A stretch of 10,375 bases of DNA from CADEEN01 sp031379365 (GTDB taxonomy: Bacteria > Pseudomonadota > Gammaproteobacteria > Burkholderiales > Burkholderiaceae_C): assembly GCA_031379365.1 (NCBI GenBank), contig JANNFB010000180.1, positions 1 to 10,375 on the forward strand, read 5' to 3'. Below the pieces are notes generated by a model, which was not told the origin of the DNA, did no database searches, and saw only the letters and a program-made list of their open reading frames with translations. Shown one piece after another: positions 7,523 to 10,375 of the stretch. The number at the start of each line of letters is the position of its first letter. The stretch's first letter is position 1. A program made the translations under genes and the position numbers.

Positions 7523-7575
7523 GGGCGAAACCTTGGAAGGCGGGGCAAGACGCACCGTGCCCGCAGCGCTGCGAC

Positions 7576-7601
7576 GCGTCTGTTGGACAGCGCACAGACG
7601 C
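7576..7601. repeat. interrupted palindrome copy 1, candidate operator (GCGTCTG-N12-CAGACGC)
   Basis: Perfect 7-base arms at 7576-7582 and 7595-7601 around a 12-base centre. It sits in the 110-base divergent region between the ribonuclease operon and the BrkB gene, 53 bases before the ribonuclease ATG and 31 bases before the BrkB ATG. A near-identical copy is at 9884-9909, and 20 of 26 positions match when both are read on the plus strand. There is no T-run and it lies upstream of genes on both sides, so a terminator is unlikely. A dimeric regulator site is the simplest reading, but no regulator gene is visible in the window. Confidence 0.65.
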
Positions 7602-7610
7602 CCTGCCCCG

Positions 7611-7616
7611 TGTCAA
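7611..7616 (-). promoter_or_regulatory. candidate -35 hexamer (TTGACA) for the long minus-strand operon
   Basis: A perfect TTGACA on the minus strand, 9 bases upstream of the palindrome and 94 bases before the ribonuclease start codon. No good -10 follows: at 17-base spacing the hexamer is GCGCTG, inside the palindrome. The promoter may therefore need an activator, or the match may be chance. Confidence 0.35.
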
Positions 7617-7632
7617 CTAACTTGCAGCGCTC

Positions 7633-8532
7633 ATGACAGGCACCGCCGTCGCCAGGATCGCTGCCCAGCCCTGGACCTTCGCGGCCCAGACCTTGAAGGC
7701 GTTTCGCGCCAACCAGGGCCTGCTGCTGGCCGGCGCGGTGGCCTACTACGCGCTGCTGTCGCTGGTGCCGCTGATGATCCTGGCGCTGATCGCGCTGTCG
7801 CATTGGATCGACCCGCCCGAGTTGCTGGCCACGCTGGCCCGCTACCTCGAATGGCTGGTGCCTGGGCAGTCGAAGGCGGTGGTTGCCGAGCTGGCCAACT
7901 TCCTGGCCCACCGCGACGTGGTCAGTTGGATGCTGCTGGCAACGATGCTGTTCTTCAGCTCGCTGGCCTTCACGGTGCTCGAGAGCGCGATGTCGGTGAT
8001 CTTTCACCACCGCGTGGCCACGCGCCGGCGCCCGCTCCTGGTCTCCTTGTTGATGCCCTACGTCTACATCCTGTGCCTCGGCCTGGGCCTGCTGCTGGTG
8101 ACCCTGGTGGCCGGCGGCCTGCAGACCCTGGGTGAGGAGCGCCTGGTCTGGCTGGGCCGAAGCTGGTCGCTCGGCGGCGCCTCGCGCGTGCTGCTTTACC
8201 TCCTCGGCCTGGCTGGCGAGATCTGCTTGCTGACCTCGATCTACCTGGTGATGCCGGTGGGACGCCTGTCACTGCCGCACGCACTGATCGGCGGGCTGAC
8301 GGCGGCCGCGCTCTGGGAGGTGTCGCGCCACGCGCTGGTGTGGTACTTCGCCACGCTGTCACAGATCGGCGTCGTCTATGGCTCACTCACCACCGCGATC
8401 GCGGTGCTGCTCAGCCTCGAGCTGGCCGCCACTTTGCTGCTGCTCGGGGCGCAGGTGATTGCCGAGTACGAGCGCATCGGACGCGAACCGCTCGAGGCGC
8501 CGGTGCAGGCGCTGACGACCGCGCCGCGCTGA
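7633..8532 (+). CDS. YihY/virulence factor BrkB family membrane protein, 299 aa
   Basis: An inner-membrane protein of the YihY (BrkB) family. The family was once thought to be RNase BN and is now seen as a group of multi-pass proteins of uncertain, possibly transport, function. Typical signs are the amphipathic N-terminus (FAAQTLKAFRANQG), the AGAVAYYALLSLVPLMIL segment at 33-50, helices at about 98-117, 138-160, 185-207 and 215-232, and the C-terminal block with WEVSR (228-232), a Y-F-A segment (238-240), YGSL (249-252) and the hydrophobic helix 253-275. Length is normal. The ATG at 7633 follows an in-frame TAA at 7618, so no longer start is possible; there is no clear ribosome site before it. 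It is transcribed divergently from the ribonuclease operon and ends 10 bases from the convergent CDF gene. Confidence 0.92.
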   Translation: MTGTAVARIAAQPWTFAAQTLKAFRANQGLLLAGAVAYYALLSLVPLMILALIALSHWIDPPELLATLARYLEWLVPGQSKAVVAELANFLAHRDVVSWMLLATMLFFSSLAFTVLESAMSVIFHHRVATRRRPLLVSLLMPYVYILCLGLGLLLVTLVAGGLQTLGEERLVWLGRSWSLGGASRVLLYLLGLAGEICLLTSIYLVMPVGRLSLPHALIGGLTAAALWEVSRHALVWYFATLSQIGVVYGSLTTAIAVLLSLELAATLLLLGAQVIAEYERIGREPLEAPVQALTTAPR

Positions 8533-8542
8533 CCGCAGCGCG
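8525..8542. terminator. small hairpin between convergent genes
   Basis: CGCGCT (8525-8530) and AGCGCG (8537-8542) can pair around a 6-base loop. The hairpin spans the BrkB stop and ends directly at the CDF stop. It has no T-run on either strand, so it is at best a weak or Rho-assisted bidirectional end signal; such GC pairs also occur by chance in this base composition. Confidence 0.25.
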
Positions 8543-9508
8543 TCACACCGCCGCCGGCACATCGCCCGCGGTTCGGATCGCGTCCGGCCGCGACCAGCGC
8601 TGAACCAGCGGCCCAGAGCCGGCCTCGATGAACAGGCGCTTGATCATCGGAAAGCGCTCGCGCACCTGGCGCTCGACCGCGGCGATGGTCTGCGCCGCCT
8701 CGCTGGCGCTGGTGCCCTCGTCGAAAGCCAGGTCCATCGTCACCAGCGCATCGTCGGGGCCGACGTACATCGACAGCACCCGCCCCGCATCGCGCACTTT
8801 GGGCTGCGCCAGGGCGATGCTGCGAATCGTTCGCGCCGTGTCGGGTTGAATGCCTTCGCCGATCAGCAACCCCCGCGACTCCCGCGTCAACAGTGTGGCT
8901 ACACCGGCCAGCAACAGGCCGATCAGGACCGAGGCCGCGCCGTCGAATTCGGGCCTGTCCAGGCGATGGCTGAGCATGATGCCCACGGCGGCAATGGCCA
9001 GGCCGGCGAGCGCTGCAGCGTCTTCGGCCAGCACGGTGTAGGTGGTCGGGTCCTTGCTCCGCCGCACGGCCTCCCAGAACGGCGTGGCGCCGGCCTGCCT
9101 GCGGAACTGGCGCAGTGCGATGGCAAAGCTGATGCTTTCGAACACGGCGGCCGCAGCCAGCACGATGTAGTTCCAGGTCGGGTCGCGCATCGGCTCGGGG
9201 TGGCGGATGTGCTGCACGCCTTCGTAGAAGGACACGCCGCCGCCCAGGCCGAAGATCAGAACGGCCACGATCAGGCTCCAGAAGTACAGCTCCTTGCCAT
9301 GCCCGAAGGGGTGCTCGGGCGTGGCCGGGCGCTGGCTGAGGCGGATACCTACCAGCAGGAGCACGCCGTTGAAGGAATCGACCGACGAGTGGATGCCTTC
9401 CGAGAGCATCGCCGAGCTGCCGGTGATACCCGCCACCACGAACTTCGTCGCCGCAATCGCGACGTTGGCCGCAATCGCGCCATAGATCGCGAGCTTGGAC
9501 TCGGCCAT
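8543..9508 (-). CDS. cation diffusion facilitator (CDF) family metal transporter, 321 aa
   Basis: Exports divalent metal ions (zinc, cobalt, iron or similar) from the cytoplasm in exchange for protons. Membrane segments lie at about residues 9-28, 33-56, 76-97, 115-133, 160-179 and 192-207. Metal-site motifs are HSSVD (40-44: His40, Asp44) in helix 2 and Glu162-Asp163 (EDAAAL) in helix 5; HPFGHGKE (66-73) follows helix 2, as in many members. The C-terminal cytosolic domain (about 210-300) has the usual mixed strands and helices, including LVTMDLAF (255-262) and FPMIKRLFIEAG (286-297). Length is typical. The ED pair in helix 5, not the HxxxD of ZitB/YiiP-type exporters, marks a different subgroup, so zinc specificity should not be assumed. 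It starts 17 bases after the DUF1488-like stop on the same strand, so the two are probably cotranscribed. Confidence 0.93.
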   Translation of the reverse strand: MAESKLAIYGAIAANVAIAATKFVVAGITGSSAMLSEGIHSSVDSFNGVLLLVGIRLSQRPATPEHPFGHGKELYFWSLIVAVLIFGLGGGVSFYEGVQHIRHPEPMRDPTWNYIVLAAAAVFESISFAIALRQFRRQAGATPFWEAVRRSKDPTTYTVLAEDAAALAGLAIAAVGIMLSHRLDRPEFDGAASVLIGLLLAGVATLLTRESRGLLIGEGIQPDTARTIRSIALAQPKVRDAGRVLSMYVGPDDALVTMDLAFDEGTSASEAAQTIAAVERQVRERFPMIKRLFIEAGSGPLVQRWSRPDAIRTAGDVPAAV

Positions 9509-9525
9509 CGAATCGACGGGTGTGG

Positions 9526-9810
9526 CTAGGCGCGCAAGCGCGGCAGATCGTTCTCGCGCAACATCACCGGCTCGATCGAACCGGCGGCAGCGCGGCGCAC
9601 GACGGCCGCCTCGACTTCGCCGCGATGGGCCTCGTAGACGGCCACGGCGTCGCTGCCATCGATGGCGCCCTGAAATCGGTAATGAAGCACCTGCCGCGAC
9701 AGAATCGCGCCCATCGGCGGGCCCGCTGGCATCGCCACCCAGAAGCGCAGCACGCCGGAGTCTTCATGGAAAGACGCCGCCGGCAAGTCGCCGCTGTCAC
9801 CCATGCCCAT
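9526..9810 (-). CDS. DUF1488-like small protein, 94 aa
   Basis: A small soluble protein resembling DUF1488: an N-terminal strand pattern (FHEDSGVLRFWVAMPAG, 14-30), an ILSRQVLHYRF segment (36-46) and a helical YEAHRGEVEAAVVRRAAAG stretch (59-77) where the family has F-x-x-x-R-x-x-I-E-x-x-A. Function of the family is unknown. The ATG at 9810 is chosen because AGGAG (9817-9821) precedes it by 6 bases; a second in-frame ATG at 9804 is less well placed. The same frame stays open further upstream, but that part lies antisense to the BON gene and is not credible. It leads a probable two-gene unit with the CDF transporter and diverges from the BON gene across a 154-base region. Family assignment is moderate. 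Confidence 0.72.
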   Translation of the reverse strand: MGMGDSGDLPAASFHEDSGVLRFWVAMPAGPPMGAILSRQVLHYRFQGAIDGSDAVAVYEAHRGEVEAAVVRRAAAGSIEPVMLRENDLPRLRA

Positions 9811-9816
9811 CGCGAT

Positions 9817-9821
9817 CTCCT
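9817..9821 (-). promoter_or_regulatory. ribosome binding site fixing the DUF1488-like start
   Basis: AGGAG on the minus strand, 6 bases before the ATG at 9810. It decides between a 94-residue protein and a much longer open frame that continues antisense through the BON gene. Confidence 0.7.
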
Positions 9822-9868
9822 GATTGGATTGGCCCGCCGCCCTGGAACAGGTGGCCCGCCATCGTGCA

Positions 9869-9874
9869 CTGACA
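9869..9874 (+). promoter_or_regulatory. candidate -35-like hexamer (CTGACA) upstream of the BON gene
   Basis: CTGACA matches TTGACA at five of six bases. It lies 9 bases before palindrome copy 2, the same spacing as TTGACA has to copy 1 on the other strand. A good -10 is again missing at 16-18 bases. Its weight rests on this repeated layout. Confidence 0.3.
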
Positions 9875-9883
9875 GGCCGGACG

Positions 9884-9909
9884 GCGTCTGCGCGCCAACG
9901 CACAGACGG
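9884..9909. repeat. interrupted palindrome copy 2, candidate operator (GCGTCTG-N12-CAGACGG)
   Basis: Arms at 9884-9890 and 9903-9909 pair over six bases (CGTCTG/CAGACG) with a 12-base centre, the same spacing as copy 1 at 7576-7601. It lies 55 bases before the BON ATG and 73 bases before the DUF1488-like ATG, in a divergent promoter region. Both copies also share CGCA just before the right arm on the plus strand. Confidence 0.65.
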
Positions 9910-9964
9910 GCGCTGAGCGTGGCGCGACCATGCACAGCTCTTACTTCCATTCAAGGACTCCCCC

Positions 9965-10294
9965 ATGAACATCAAACACCTGACCGGACTGGTCGTCGCG
10001 GGTGCCCTGTGCGCCCCCCTCCTGTCGCACGCCGCTGAAGGCGCCGTGGACCGCAAGCACCCGGTGGCTTTCGTCAAGGACTCCGTCATCACGACCAAGA
10101 TCAAGGCCAAGCTGGCGGCGGAAAAGATGAGCAGCCTGGCGAAGATCCGCGTCGACACCGACGCCAACGGCGTGGTGGTGCTGAGCGGCAACGCCCGCAG
10201 CCAGGACGCCATCGACAAAGCCGAGGCCATCGCGCGCGGTGTCGAGGGCGTGGTCTCGGTGCAGAACGACGTCAAGGTCAAGAAGGACGACTGA
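9965..10294 (+). CDS. secreted BON-domain protein, 109 aa
   Basis: A short periplasmic protein with one BON domain, as in OsmY; BON domains are thought to bind phospholipid or support the envelope under stress. Residues 1-23 form a signal peptide: MNIKH, a hydrophobic core at 6-20, then a likely cleavage after SHA (21-23). The BON domain covers about 37-106: an N-terminal helix (VKDSVITTKIKAKLAAE), a strand in IRVDTDANGVVVLSG (61-75) with its conserved glycines, the helix SQDAIDKAEAIARGVEG and the final VVSVQNDVKV strand (96-105). OsmY has two BON domains; this protein has one. AAGGA at 9953-9957 with a 7-base spacer supports the start. It is followed after 34 bases by a J-domain co-chaperone gene on the same strand, and a candidate operator lies upstream. 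Confidence 0.93.
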   Translation: MNIKHLTGLVVAGALCAPLLSHAAEGAVDRKHPVAFVKDSVITTKIKAKLAAEKMSSLAKIRVDTDANGVVVLSGNARSQDAIDKAEAIARGVEGVVSVQNDVKVKKDD

Positions 10295-10328
10295 CCGCTG
10301 GCGTGCGCGCGCGCTGAGACACCTTGCG

Positions 10329-10375
10329 ATGGAGTTCAAGGACTATTACAAGGTGCTCGGTGTCGAGCGCACGGC
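10329..10375 (+). CDS. cbpA: J-domain co-chaperone, probably CbpA-like, N-terminus only
   Basis: Only 15 full codons are in the window. They read MEFKDYYKVLGVERT, the start of a J domain (helix I, with the DYYxxLGV signature). The MEFKDYY beginning is typical of CbpA-type DnaJ paralogues; DnaJ itself usually starts MAKRDYYE. Such proteins stimulate DnaK ATPase activity, and CbpA also binds DNA. The HPD motif and the C-terminal domains lie outside the window, so the CbpA label is provisional. The gene follows the BON gene by 34 bases with no evident terminator between them, so both may share a transcript. The ribosome site is weak. Confidence 0.75.
   Translation, partial: MEFKDYYKVLGVERT

Noticed and set aside
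7576..7601. Palindrome as a Rho-independent terminator
   Set aside because: No T-run follows on either strand and both flanking genes point away from it.
8846..9529. Plus-strand open frame of 227 codons
   Set aside because: Lies antisense to the CDF transporter, which has intact metal-site motifs.
9811..10281. Upstream extension of the DUF1488-like frame, up to 251 codons
   Set aside because: It is antisense to the BON gene, and a good ribosome site at 9817-9821 fixes the shorter start.
1..10375. FNR/Anr boxes (TTGAT-N4-ATCAA), tRNAs, insertion-sequence ends, CRISPR repeats
   Set aside because: I looked in the intergenic segments and saw none; isolated ATCAA matches fall inside coding regions.

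Overview
The window reads as chromosomal DNA from a high-GC Gram-negative bacterium, most likely a betaproteobacterium of the order Burkholderiales. This is inferred from gene content, strong G/C third-position bias and the type of stress-associated genes; no rRNA or other marker is present to prove it. The window is almost fully coding: no gap exceeds about 155 bases, and there are no tRNAs, insertion sequences or CRISPR arrays.

From about 7522 down to the left edge, nine minus-strand genes are packed head to tail with overlaps or gaps of at most 37 bases, so they look like one operon. In transcription order they are: an RNase II-type (RNB) ribonuclease broken by an in-frame TAA; a zinc-dependent alcohol dehydrogenase; a small unknown membrane protein; a VIT1/CCC1-type metal transporter; a DUF6544-like membrane-anchored protein; a small unknown membrane protein; a membrane-anchored M23 metallopeptidase; another unknown membrane protein; and a CPBP (Abi) intramembrane protease that runs off the left edge. 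The last five form a compact unit of envelope proteins of unknown purpose.

Divergent from this operon is a YihY/BrkB-family membrane protein (7633-8532). It converges on a minus-strand pair, a DUF1488-like small protein followed by a cation diffusion facilitator (9810 to 8543). Divergent again is a secreted BON-domain protein (9965-10294), followed by the first 15 codons of a J-domain co-chaperone, probably CbpA. Metal transport (VIT and CDF), envelope proteins (BrkB, BON) and a chaperone together suggest a general stress or envelope-maintenance neighbourhood; this is inference from content.

The two most notable observations are these. First, the ribonuclease carries a single nonsense codon at what appears to be a conserved active-site tyrosine, with the reading frame otherwise intact. 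Second, both divergent intergenic regions carry the same 26-base interrupted palindrome, GCGTCTG-N12-CAGACG. In each case it lies 9 bases downstream of a TTGACA/CTGACA hexamer and 53 or 55 bases before a start codon, which suggests an undescribed shared operator linking the long operon and the BON gene.
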